NCBI GenBank assembly: GCA_003241875.1
Contig: QBLU01000007.1
Coordinates: forward strand, 378-64,377
Source of the DNA: Alphaproteobacteria bacterium
Lineage (GTDB): Bacteria > Pseudomonadota > Alphaproteobacteria > Sphingomonadales > Sphingomonadaceae
DNA: 64,000 nucleotides
Reading direction: 5' to 3'
A program made the position numbers and the translations under genes. The stretch's first letter is position 1, and each line of letters starts with the position of its first letter. Of this stretch, positions 35,516 through 42,917 are shown in pieces. The notes under the pieces were generated by a model. That model was not told where the DNA came from. It was given only the letters and a program-made list of their open reading frames with translations, and made no database searches.

Positions 35516-36954
35516 CAGGCGGCTTCAGGACGCGCGAACGACGCGGCCAGCAGGTGGGGCGGCACCCGGAAGCGGCCTGCAACATCCTTCAACTGCTCAC
35601 GCTCGGTGATCACCGCATGGCGGCTGCCGCTGACCAGCACCGTCGCGGGCAGCAACTGGGCATTGTAGCGTGCGGCCGCGCTTTCGGTGTAGCCGCCGGC
35701 ATCGAGGAACGCGACAAGGTCGCCCCGCGCCAGCGCCGGCATCGGCCGATGTGCGCCGAGCTCATCGGAATTGCACAGGGGCCCCACCAGATCGACGGTC
35801 TCATGCGCTTCCGCCCCGGCATCGTGGACGCGCACCGCATGATAATACCAGTCGAGTACCGCCGCCCAGGACAGGTGGTTGGTCGACAGGTCGAGGTTGA
35901 CCCAGGTCTTGGCACCGCGCTTGACGGCACCGACGCGGCCCACAGCGACGCCCGCCGGCCCGGACAGCGCCCGGCCCGGCTCCAGCCGCAGTTTCGGCAG
36001 CGGCAGGCCCAGCTTTTCGGCCTCGTCCTTGATCGCGTCGCAGACGGCCTGCGCATAATCCGCCGGCGTCGGCGCATCGGGCCCGTCGATCTGCCCGTTT
36101 GGCCCGGTTCCGTACCATTTGCCGAAGGTCCAGCCGCCACCGATGTCGATCGTCGGCGGCGTCCAGCCGGTGGTGTCGCGCAGATAGCCCGACCAGGTGA
36201 TCATCTCGCGCGCCATGACGGCAAAATCGGCGGGTTCGTTCGACATGCGGGACAGGTGGAAATGCGTTTCCTGCAACCGCACGGTCGGCATGGCCAGCGC
36301 GCGGCGCACGATGTCGGCGGTCTGTTCGCGGGTCATGCCCCATTTGGTGCTGTCGCTCTGATGCTTGAGCGAACCCGGGCCATGCATCGCCACGCCCATG
36401 CGATCGCGCAGCGGCTCCAGATCGAGCTTCAGGCGGATGCCGATATTGGCGATTGTGCCGAGGCGATCGGCGATCGCTGCGATGCGGTCGAGTTCGTCCT
36501 CGGCATCGATGTTGATGCACAGCCCGTTGGCGATGGCCATTTCGAGCTCGTCGTCCTGCTTGTTCGACCCGTTCAGCACCAGGGTCGCCGGATCGGTCCC
36601 GGCCAGCAGCGCCATGTACATTTCCTGGGCGCCGAAACAGTCGCCGCCGGCGCCCTCTTGGTTCATGATGTGCCGGATGGCGAGGCCATTGTTCGACTTG
36701 TTCGCAAACAGGATTTCGACATCCGGATACGCGTTGGCGAACGCATCGCGGAAGGCGCGATAGTTCTGGCGCAACTGGTTCTCCGAAATGATGAACAACG
36801 GTGAGCCATAGGTCTCGATAAGCTTTTCGACGTCGCAGTTATCGACCCAGAGATTGCCGTTGGCACCGATCCCGATGAACTCACCGAAACGGGCACCATA
36901 GGCCGGGGGCAGCAGTGGCGGCGCAAATCTCGGGTTGTGCACGTCGTTCTCCAT
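35515..36954 (-). CDS. Fold-III PLP-dependent decarboxylase (LysA-like)
   Basis: This 479-aa enzyme has an alanine-racemase-like barrel and a C-terminal beta domain. The PLP lysine is in LFANKSNNGLA. Other marks are THFHLSRM, the glycine loop IDIGGGWTFG, EPGRALSGPAG, the catalytic Cys in GPLCNSDEL and DAGGYTESA. It is longer than typical DAP decarboxylase (about 420) and has an N-terminal extension, so biosynthetic LysA is unlikely; a catabolic decarboxylase of an amino or diamino acid is inferred. It is first in the minus-strand operon, with the palindrome TGTTCATGCGAACA 33 nt upstream of ATG 36954. It would release an amine suited to the omega-aminotransferase at 11144. Confidence 0.8.
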   Translation of the reverse strand: MENDVHNPRFAPPLLPPAYGARFGEFIGIGANGNLWVDNCDVEKLIETYGSPLFIISENQLRQNYRAFRDAFANAYPDVEILFANKSNNGLAIRHIMNQEGAGGDCFGAQEMYMALLAGTDPATLVLNGSNKQDDELEMAIANGLCINIDAEDELDRIAAIADRLGTIANIGIRLKLDLEPLRDRMGVAMHGPGSLKHQSDSTKWGMTREQTADIVRRALAMPTVRLQETHFHLSRMSNEPADFAVMAREMITWSGYLRDTTGWTPPTIDIGGGWTFGKWYGTGPNGQIDGPDAPTPADYAQAVCDAIKDEAEKLGLPLPKLRLEPGRALSGPAGVAVGRVGAVKRGAKTWVNLDLSTNHLSWAAVLDWYYHAVRVHDAGAEAHETVDLVGPLCNSDELGAHRPMPALARGDLVAFLDAGGYTESAAARYNAQLLPATVLVSGSRHAVITEREQLKDVAGRFRVPPHLLAASFARPEAA

Positions 36955-36986
36955 GCTCGAGGCGTGATCTGGGGTTCAACTCGTGA

Positions 36987-37000
36987 TGTTCATGCGAACA
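36987..37000. promoter_or_regulatory. Palindromic operator TGTTC-N4-GAACA
   Basis: TGTTCATGCGAACA is an inverted repeat with 5-bp arms and a 4-bp centre, 33 nt upstream of the decarboxylase start. Its ATGCGAACA half is shared with sites at 151-178 and 11052-11060. The rest of the 340-nt gap up to 37294 shows only a 6-bp stem at 37135-37152 and no gene that I recognise. Confidence 0.55.
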
Positions 37001-37294
37001 CACTAGCGACGCAAGCAACTTTGGCGATACGGGTACGCAACGCAACCAGACGAGGCAGCGAACGCAATATGCATTCTGGTCGGCGTTCGTTGCGGCGCCG
37101 CGTGACGAGATCATCATGGCCGGCCAAGCCTTGATCCCGCGTTGCAGCGGGAACGGGCAGCACCGCCGCTCGGTCAACCTGCATGGCCATAGTCACGGCA
37201 AGTCAAAGCCGCTGCCGCGCCAGCACGCAGTCGGGGCCGATGCACGTGGCATTCGGTCGGTGTCGCTGAATGCGCCGCCTGGCTTCAGCAGCGC

Positions 37295-37627
37295 ATGACT
37301 GCAGGTGCTTACCCGGAGACTCCCGACGGGCGCTACTTCGTCGTCCGGGGGCGGCTATGGCGCCGGTCCGATCCATCGCTGCCGGACGAGCGGCGGGTGG
37401 TTCTCGTAGCCGCGTTGATGGCGGCGCGGCGGGCCATCGGCATGGCACTACGCCGCCAGGACGCGGCCGCCCTCGCCGAAGCCCGGGCGGCGGTCGAGCG
37501 TGCCAAGACCGCGCTCGGTGAGCGCGGTCCGGTGTGGTGGACCGACGGTGCTCCCGATCTCAATCGCCGCATGGCCATGAACACTGTTTACGCCGACTGG
37601 TTCGCGCTACTGGAGTCGCAGGCATGA
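37295..37627 (+). CDS. Small conserved hypothetical protein
   Basis: This 110-aa soluble protein reads TPDGRYFVVRGRLWRRSDPS, then a helical alanine-arginine-rich middle (RRAIGMALRRQDAAALAEAR) and the tail GPVWWTDGAPDLNRRMAMNT. It matches the pattern of an uncharacterised proteobacterial protein of about 90-110 residues; no function is known. It has no signal peptide or membrane helix. Its stop overlaps the start of the methyltransferase-like gene (ATGA), so the two are co-translated. No strong ribosome-binding site is seen before ATG 37295. Confidence 0.6.
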   Translation: MTAGAYPETPDGRYFVVRGRLWRRSDPSLPDERRVVLVAALMAARRAIGMALRRQDAAALAEARAAVERAKTALGERGPVWWTDGAPDLNRRMAMNTVYADWFALLESQA

Positions 37628-38247
37628 CTGACGATCCCTTACCCGAACTGCCGGCAGGCGCCTTCGACAAGCAGGATGGCAGCGATGACCTCGCCTTCTA
37701 CGCGCCGCCGCGGCTGGTCAGCCACATCGACGATGCGGCAGTCGCCGCCCTCACCAGCTTCTACCGCGCGGTTCTGCCGGCGGGCCGTATCCTCGACCTG
37801 ATGTCGAGCTGGGTCAGTCATCTGCCCGGGAACCGTCAATTCGACGCGGTAATCGGCCACGGCATGAATGCCGAGGAGCTTGGCGCCAACCCGCGGCTCG
37901 ACCGCTGGTTTGTCCAGGATCTCAATCGCCGGCCCGTGCTGGAGCTTGCCGACGATTCGCTGGATGCCGCCCTCTGCTGTGTCGGCGTGCAGTATCTTCA
38001 GCGGCCCGTAGCCGGTTTTGCCGAGGTCCGTCGCATCCTCATCCCCGGCGCGCCGTTCGTTGTCAGCTTCTCGAACCGCTGTTTTCCGACCAAAGCGGTG
38101 GCGATCTGGCGGACCCTCGATAGCAACGGGCACGCCGCTCTCGTCAAACTCTACCTCGAACATGCCGGGTTTACCGGGATCGCCGTCGACGTGCTGGCTG
38201 ATGGCCGCTCCAGCGACCCACTGATTGCCGTGACCGGACGCGCCTGA
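37624..38247 (+). CDS. Methyltransferase-like protein
   Basis: This 207-aa protein has a SAM-methyltransferase-type fold. RILDLMSSWVSHLP stands at motif I, without the usual GxGxG; LDAALCCVGVQYLQRPV matches motif II/IV and VRRILIPGAPFVVSFSNRCF the later strand typical of type 11 enzymes. The N-terminus (FDKQDGSDDLAFYAPPRLVSHID) is conserved in this subgroup. ATG 37624 overlaps the stop of the preceding small protein. The loss of the glycine-rich loop leaves SAM binding uncertain. Confidence 0.65.
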   Translation: MTDDPLPELPAGAFDKQDGSDDLAFYAPPRLVSHIDDAAVAALTSFYRAVLPAGRILDLMSSWVSHLPGNRQFDAVIGHGMNAEELGANPRLDRWFVQDLNRRPVLELADDSLDAALCCVGVQYLQRPVAGFAEVRRILIPGAPFVVSFSNRCFPTKAVAIWRTLDSNGHAALVKLYLEHAGFTGIAVDVLADGRSSDPLIAVTGRA

Positions 38248-38413
38248 CGGTTGCCTTAGGTCGCGGATCGTAGGGCAGCCACGTCCTCTCCAGCCGCGAA
38301 CCAGCGCTCCTCCCGCGTCCTGGAAACGGGGGAGCACGCCGATCCGGCCAACGGCGGAGCGGCGAGTCATGAAGCCAAGCCGCGCAGGCGCCGCGTCGAC
38401 CTCCAGATTACTT

Positions 38414-38578
38414 TCACTCGAAGTCGAAGGTACCGTCAGCTATGAACTTGACGGTGCGCGTGTTCCGGCAATCGTCGGCAACACAGTAACCGCCGTCGGC
38501 CATCACGAGCATGTCAGTCGGTCGAATGAAATGGCGATTGTCGTTTCCCGGCACGCCTTTGCACTGAACCGCGCGTCA
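38414..38578 (-). pseudogene. NHL beta-propeller relic
   Basis: The minus strand between TGA at 38578-38576 and TGA at 38416-38414 reads GVPGNDNRHFIRPTDMLVMA followed by DGGYCVADDCRNTRTVKF and ADGTFDFE. That is a close match to an NHL/peptidylglycine-type propeller blade (HFxRPTDVxVxxDGxxYVADxxxNxRVVKF). The same frame is open further upstream to about 38755 (TLRLPDVTFARGQCFSLHTG and beyond), interrupted only by the TGA at 38576. The remaining blades are missing, so it is a decayed fragment. The rest of 38248-38754 holds nothing else recognisable. Confidence 0.6.
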
Positions 38579-38754
38579 AGCGTCTGGTCTCGGCGAGGCC
38601 CAAGTCGTGAACTCATGAATGCCATGCCCCCTCATGGCGTCAGGGAGCCAAATTTCGGACGACATTTCGGCCTTCATGCCCGTATGCAGGCTAAAGCATT
38701 GGCCGCGTGCGAAGGTCACGTCGGGCAGCCGCAGGGTGACGACCGGAGGCGAAA

Positions 38755-40044
38755 TTGGAAGGTTACACCTGGTTGCAGCCGCTGACCGATCGCTGGGCAT
38801 TGCTCCCGGCGCAGGGCGTGTTGGGTGCCGTGGCGATCCTGGGCGCAGCACTGTTGCTGGCCACCATCGTGGCGCGTCTCGCCTGCCGATACCTCCTGCC
38901 CTTGCTGCCATCCAACCTCGCGACGGCGGTCGCACCGCGCCTGCGCGCCGTGACGCGCGGCGTCGTTGCAACGATCGCCCTGGCCGCATTCATGGGCGTG
39001 CGTGGACTGGGGGCCGGTGCCGATCTGCTGCTTGCAGCGGGCCTTGGGACAGCCGTCGCCGCGGTCGTCTATGAACTCACCCGCGCGCTGGGGGTCAAAA
39101 GCCCTGCGGCCAGTGGCATAGCCATCGCGGCGTTGGTCATCGTGCTGATGGGGCGGTTGGGCGGGCTCGCACCGCTGATCGCCGGCCTTGACCGAGCGAG
39201 CATCGGGGTCGGAAGGCGGGACATCTCGCTCCTCGACGTGGTGAACGCGTTCGGCCTGACGCTGCTGCTGTTCGTCACCGCCCGCGCCTTGCTGGGGCTG
39301 TTGTTGCGCTGGATCGGGCAAGTTTCCCTGCTGGACGCCGCGCAGCGCGTGCTTTTTCAGAAGCTGGCGCAGATCGCCATCGTCACGGTCGCAATTTTTC
39401 TGGGGTTCGACCTGCTCGGCATCGACCTGACCGCGCTGAAGGTTTTTTCGGGCGCCTTCGGGCTCGCCATCGGCTTTGGGCTGCAGAAGACCTTTGGCAA
39501 CCTGATTTCCGGGCTCATCCTTCTGATCGACCGCTCGATCAAGCCGGGCGATGTAATTGCCGTCGGCGACACGTTCGGGTGGGTCAACAAGATCGGCGCC
39601 AGGGCTGTTTCGATCCTGACCCGCGATGGCAAGGAACATCTGATCCCCAACGAGCGGTTGATGATCGAAGAGGTCGAGAACTGGTCTTATTCGAGCCGGG
39701 ACGTGCGTATCCACGTCGGCTTCTTCGTTTCGTACGAATGCGATCTGCGCCTGGCCCAGCGCCTCGCAGTCGAGGCAGCGGCCATTTCCCCTCGCGTCCT
39801 CACGTCGCCGGCGCCGGTTTGCTGGATCAAGGCTTTCGGCGACAATGGGGTGGAATTCGACCTGCGGCTGTGGATCGACAGTCCGGAAGCCGGCATCGGA
39901 AACATCACCAGCGAGGTGTTCTTCCGCATCTGGGATCTGTTCAAGGAAAACGGGGTCACCATGCCCGTTCCGCAACGCGATCTGCACATACGTGAGTTGC
40001 CGGCGAACTGGAAGGGAACAGCGGATCGAGCAGACAATTTGTAG
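38755..40044 (+). CDS. MscS-family mechanosensitive channel
   Basis: This 429-aa inner-membrane protein has about six helices in its first 215 residues. The MscS pore helix and beta domain follow: LKVFSGAFGLAIGFGLQKTF and GNLISGLILLIDRSIKPGDV, then VGDTFGWVNKIGARAVSILT and IPNERLMIEEVENWSYSSRD. It opens under membrane tension to release solutes during osmotic downshift. The start is TTG 38755 with GGAGG at 38745-38749. The extra N-terminal helices make it longer than E. coli MscS (286 aa). It heads a group of membrane and osmotic-stress genes. Confidence 0.88.
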   Translation: MEGYTWLQPLTDRWALLPAQGVLGAVAILGAALLLATIVARLACRYLLPLLPSNLATAVAPRLRAVTRGVVATIALAAFMGVRGLGAGADLLLAAGLGTAVAAVVYELTRALGVKSPAASGIAIAALVIVLMGRLGGLAPLIAGLDRASIGVGRRDISLLDVVNAFGLTLLLFVTARALLGLLLRWIGQVSLLDAAQRVLFQKLAQIAIVTVAIFLGFDLLGIDLTALKVFSGAFGLAIGFGLQKTFGNLISGLILLIDRSIKPGDVIAVGDTFGWVNKIGARAVSILTRDGKEHLIPNERLMIEEVENWSYSSRDVRIHVGFFVSYECDLRLAQRLAVEAAAISPRVLTSPAPVCWIKAFGDNGVEFDLRLWIDSPEAGIGNITSEVFFRIWDLFKENGVTMPVPQRDLHIRELPANWKGTADRADNL

Positions 40045-40241
40045 GTGATCTGAACGACGTACCCTTGCCTGTGGCTGTTCGGACGGCACCGGCGCCTTCG
40101 TGTCGATGCGGTGCTTCGACAGCCTGCGGCTGTTCGATATGTCGCCCGAAAATGCACGGCTTGCAGTGGTCTGGAGCGGCAACGTCATGATCAGCGGGAC
40201 GGACGGGGGGCGGCGGGTTCAACGGTCGATCGCGGGCGGCA

Positions 40242-40754
40242 TTGAAGCTGTTCGTCGGCGCGGGTTCGAGGACCGCCGCCACGGGCCGGATGCTCCGGAC
40301 TATGGAGGCTGCGCGGGCGCGTGGTGAGGCAGTGGTGCGCGTTTCGTTCGAAACGGATGCGGACGTCGTCGGAAATCGGGTGTGGGTGGACGCGACTGGC
40401 GATGCTGCCATCGAAATCGACCGGATTGTCGCCTTTCGCCCGGCAGCCCTCGTGCTTGACGATCTTGGCCGCGCAAACGAGGACGGCGCGCGTCATCGCT
40501 GGCGCTGGCAGGACGTCAATGATCTGCTCGACGCCGGGATCGATGTCCTCGCGATCCTCGATGTCGCCGATCTCGCCAGTTTGAGCGACATCACCGAAGC
40601 AATCACCGGCAAGCCGGCCGAGCCAACGGTGCCGGACGAAATATGTCACGATTCGAGGATGTTGTTACGGCTGGGTTCTGCCCGTAAGGCTGACCCGCCG
40701 CGCCGCGGTCAGCCTTTGGCGTCGCGGAACTGCGCCCGGCGCGACCCCAGATAG
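40242..40754 (+). pseudogene. Stand-alone degenerate KdpD N-terminal sensor domain
   Basis: The frame begins at TTG 40242 and reads like the N-terminal domain of the potassium sensor kinase KdpD: LKLFVGAGSRTAATGRML, RPAALVLDDLGRANEDGARH, RWQDVNDLLDAGIDVLAILD, LASLSDITEAITG and VPDEI. The Walker A of KdpD (GAAPGVGKT) is replaced by GAGSRTAATG, so nucleotide binding is probably lost. The match stops near residue 133; the remaining tail is unrelated and runs into a hairpin. No USP, membrane or kinase domain follows. It is either a truncated gene or a repurposed domain. Confidence 0.6.
40686..40716. terminator. Strong hairpin AAGGCTGACC...GGTCAGCCTT
   Basis: A perfect 10-bp stem (40686-40695 with 40707-40716) encloses an 11-nt GC-rich loop. 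It lies at the end of the KdpD-like match on the plus strand and overlaps the stop codon of a small minus-strand frame, so it could serve either. Confidence 0.6.
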
Positions 40755-40783
40755 CCGAACAGGAACGCCGCGACTTTGCGCAT
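40709..40783 (-). CDS. Possible 24-aa small protein
   Basis: ATG 40783 is preceded by a near-perfect Shine-Dalgarno (AAGGAGATCCAA) and encodes MRKVAAFLFGYLGSRRAQFR plus four residues, with GC-rich third positions, ending inside a strong hairpin. The frame is open upstream to TTG 40873 and would add a cysteine cluster (RCICSACGEG), suggestive of a zinc ribbon. No family is recognised. It is divergent from the YetF-like gene. Confidence 0.3.
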   Translation of the reverse strand: MRKVAAFLFGYLGSRRAQFRDAKG

Positions 40784-40885
40784 TTGGATCTCCTTCGAGC
40801 CTTCGCCGCAGGCCGAGCAAATACAGCGGGTGCCGGTCGTGAAACCGGATGGTTCTGCCTCCGTTACACTCAAATGCAGGCAACC

Positions 40886-41358
40886 ATGTTTTTCGCCAAT
40901 GCTCAGGGCATTCTGTGCGTCGTGGTTATCGGGGCGTTGGCTTATGTAGCGCTGGTGCTGGCGTTGCGGGTGACCGGCAAACGCACGCTGTCGAAACTCA
41001 ATGCCTTCGACCTCATCGTGACCGTGGCTTTGAGATCGACACTCGCGACTGTTCTCCTGTCAAAGGATGTACCCCTTGCCGAAGCATCACCGCGTTTCTC
41101 GTGCTGATCCTCCTGCAATATGGGGTGAATTGGACTTCGGTGCGCTCGAAGCGCGTCAGGAACTGGGTCAAGGCCGAGCCGAGACTGCCGTTTCGGGACG
41201 GCGCGTTTCTCGAGCGAGCCATGCGGGAGGAGCGGGTCACCCAGGACGAGCTGCTCGCCGCCATCCGCCTGCAAGGTCATGCAGAGGCCGACGCTGTACA
41301 TTCGGTTGTCCTTGAAACCGATGGCAGCATGAGCGTCACCCAGGCAGCGCGAAAGTGA
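40886..41358 (+). pseudogene. DUF421/YetF-family membrane protein, frameshifted
   Basis: ATG 40886 opens FFANAQGILCVVVIGALAYV and LRVTGKRTLSKLNAFDLIVT, the membrane and first soluble part of a YetF/DUF421 protein. Near 41083 the match jumps to another frame (ITAFLVLILLQYGVNWTSVR, then VKAEPRLPFRDGAFLERAMR) and continues to the stop at 41358. A one-base deletion in GAAGCATCACC (expected GAAGGCATCACC) explains it. An Arg also replaces the usual Gly in VALRSTLATVLLS. Either a recent pseudogene or a sequencing error; the downstream GTGA overlap with DUF2254 is intact. Confidence 0.7.
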
Positions 41359-42605
41359 AGGGCTTTGCAGGGTTCCCGGCGGTGGCTGCGCTGGCACGGC
41401 TTCGCGACAAATACTGGTTCTTGCCGGCGATGTCGGCGTTTGTCGGGCTGGTTGCCGGCATTGCCATGGTCGCGCTCGACATCGCGGTCGGCTCCGACTG
41501 GCTGGGCCGGTTCGACACGCTCCACGGCAGCCGTCCCGAAGGCGCGCGGGCCATGCTGTCGACCATCGCCGGCTCCACGATAACCGTTGCCGGCGTGGTC
41601 TTCTCGATCACGCTGGCCGCGGTGACCTATGCTTCGGGCCAGCATGGACCGCGGCTGCTGACGAACTTTGCGCGCGACCGCGGCAACCAGCTCACGCTCG
41701 GCGTCTTCGTCGGCACCTATGTCTACTGCCTCATTGTCCTTCGAACGATCCGCAGCGCCGGCGAGGAGGGGCAGGCGCCGGCGTTCGTTCCCCAGATTGC
41801 CGTCTACGGCGCGCTGTTGCTGGCACTCGCGTCGATCGCAGTGCTGATCTACTTTTTCCACCACGTTACCGAGACGATCCACATCAACAACGTCGTCGCG
41901 CGGATCGGGCGCAAGCTGATCCATACGCTGCACGAGCAGGATCAGGAAAAGGCCGGCGCTGATCCGGTGAAAATGGTTGAACGCAAAATCGGTACCCTGG
42001 AAGCCGATGTCCGCGCCGCGCGCCCGGGATATGTCGAGACCATCGACCATTCCGAGCTGTCCGAACTGGCGACCGAACACGGCGCCTATATCCGATTGCG
42101 CTGCCGCCCCGGCGATTTCGTGCAGATCGGAACGCCGCTGTTGACGGTGGTGTCCGGCAATGCACTGCCGCCCAAGGCTAGCGGTGCGTTGCGGGCGGCT
42201 CTCACGATCGGCGACCGGCGCACCGATTTGCAGGACCTGCGCTTCGGCTTTGACGAACTCACCGAGATCGCCATCCGGGCTCTGTCTCCCGGCATCAACG
42301 ATCCTTTCACAGCCATCGCCTGCATCGATTGGTTGTCCGCTGCACTTTTGGAGTGCGAGAAGTCCATCGCTCCGGCAGTTGCCGAAGCACCGGGGCTGGC
42401 ACCCCTGGTCCAGACTTTGCCGCTCACCTTCAGCGATTTTGTTGCCGTTACCTTTGGGCGAATGCGCCAGCATGCAGCGACCGAAGGCAGCGTGAAGGCA
42501 GCGGCCCTGGCGGCGCTCACAGGCCTGGCCGCAAACGCCACATCGCCTGCCGACACGTCCGTTCTGTTGGTGGAGGCAGCGCAGCTCGAGCGGGTCGAAC
42601 CATGA
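41355..42605 (+). CDS. DUF2254 family membrane protein
   Basis: This 416-aa inner-membrane protein has four helices in the first 180 residues (FLPAMSAFVGLVAGIAMVAL, AGSTITVAGVVFSITLAAVT, TLGVFVGTYVYCLIVLRT, a fourth near ALLLALASIAVLIYFF) and then a soluble domain. The phrases FSITLAAVTYASGQHGPRLL and ALSPGINDPFTAIACIDWLS are hallmarks of DUF2254. Function is unknown. GTG 41355 overlaps the YetF-like stop by 4 nt, so the two were co-translated. Confidence 0.85.
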   Translation: MKGFAGFPAVAALARLRDKYWFLPAMSAFVGLVAGIAMVALDIAVGSDWLGRFDTLHGSRPEGARAMLSTIAGSTITVAGVVFSITLAAVTYASGQHGPRLLTNFARDRGNQLTLGVFVGTYVYCLIVLRTIRSAGEEGQAPAFVPQIAVYGALLLALASIAVLIYFFHHVTETIHINNVVARIGRKLIHTLHEQDQEKAGADPVKMVERKIGTLEADVRAARPGYVETIDHSELSELATEHGAYIRLRCRPGDFVQIGTPLLTVVSGNALPPKASGALRAALTIGDRRTDLQDLRFGFDELTEIAIRALSPGINDPFTAIACIDWLSAALLECEKSIAPAVAEAPGLAPLVQTLPLTFSDFVAVTFGRMRQHAATEGSVKAAALAALTGLAANATSPADTSVLLVEAAQLERVEP

Positions 42606-42674
42606 GGCTGGCGGCCCTTGCTGACGTAGCAAAGTCGTCCCTGCGGCATATGCTAGCGTCGCGGCTGCAGCGGG

Positions 42675-42917
42675 CTATCGCGCCAACGGGCGGTAGAACT
42701 TCGGCCGGGACATCAAGTCGCCGATCGAGTGGTCGCCGGTGTCGTATACGCGGCGCAGTTCCTTGCTCTGAATCGCCGACAGCGGCGGCTGCTTTCCCGT
42801 CAACTTGCCCTTGGCTACCCGCCATGCGCGCCGCTTGCGGACACCCTCAGTGGCTGGACGTGCGAGCCCAGCCTGGCCACCACCGATGACAACGACGTCC
42901 TTTTCGATTAGGGTCAC
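42675..42917 (-). pseudogene. Chimera of ArsO-like N-terminus and resolvase C-terminus
   Basis: GTG 42917 overlaps the arsH stop (GTGA) and encodes EKDVVVIGGGQAGLA, the FAD-binding start of an ArsO-type monooxygenase often found at this place in ars operons. After about 20 residues it switches to RVAKGKLTGKQPPLSAIQSK and ELRRVYDTGDHSIGDLM, the C-terminal linker and helix-turn-helix of a Tn3-type serine resolvase, itself missing part of its recognition helix (SRPKFYRPLAR). The 80-codon frame is intact but neither parent is functional. It marks a deletion or recombination joint. Confidence 0.65.

Noticed and set aside
38369-38785. Plus-strand 138-codon frame before the MscS gene
   Set aside because: No family resemblance and no ribosome-binding site; the minus strand of the same DNA carries the NHL relic instead.
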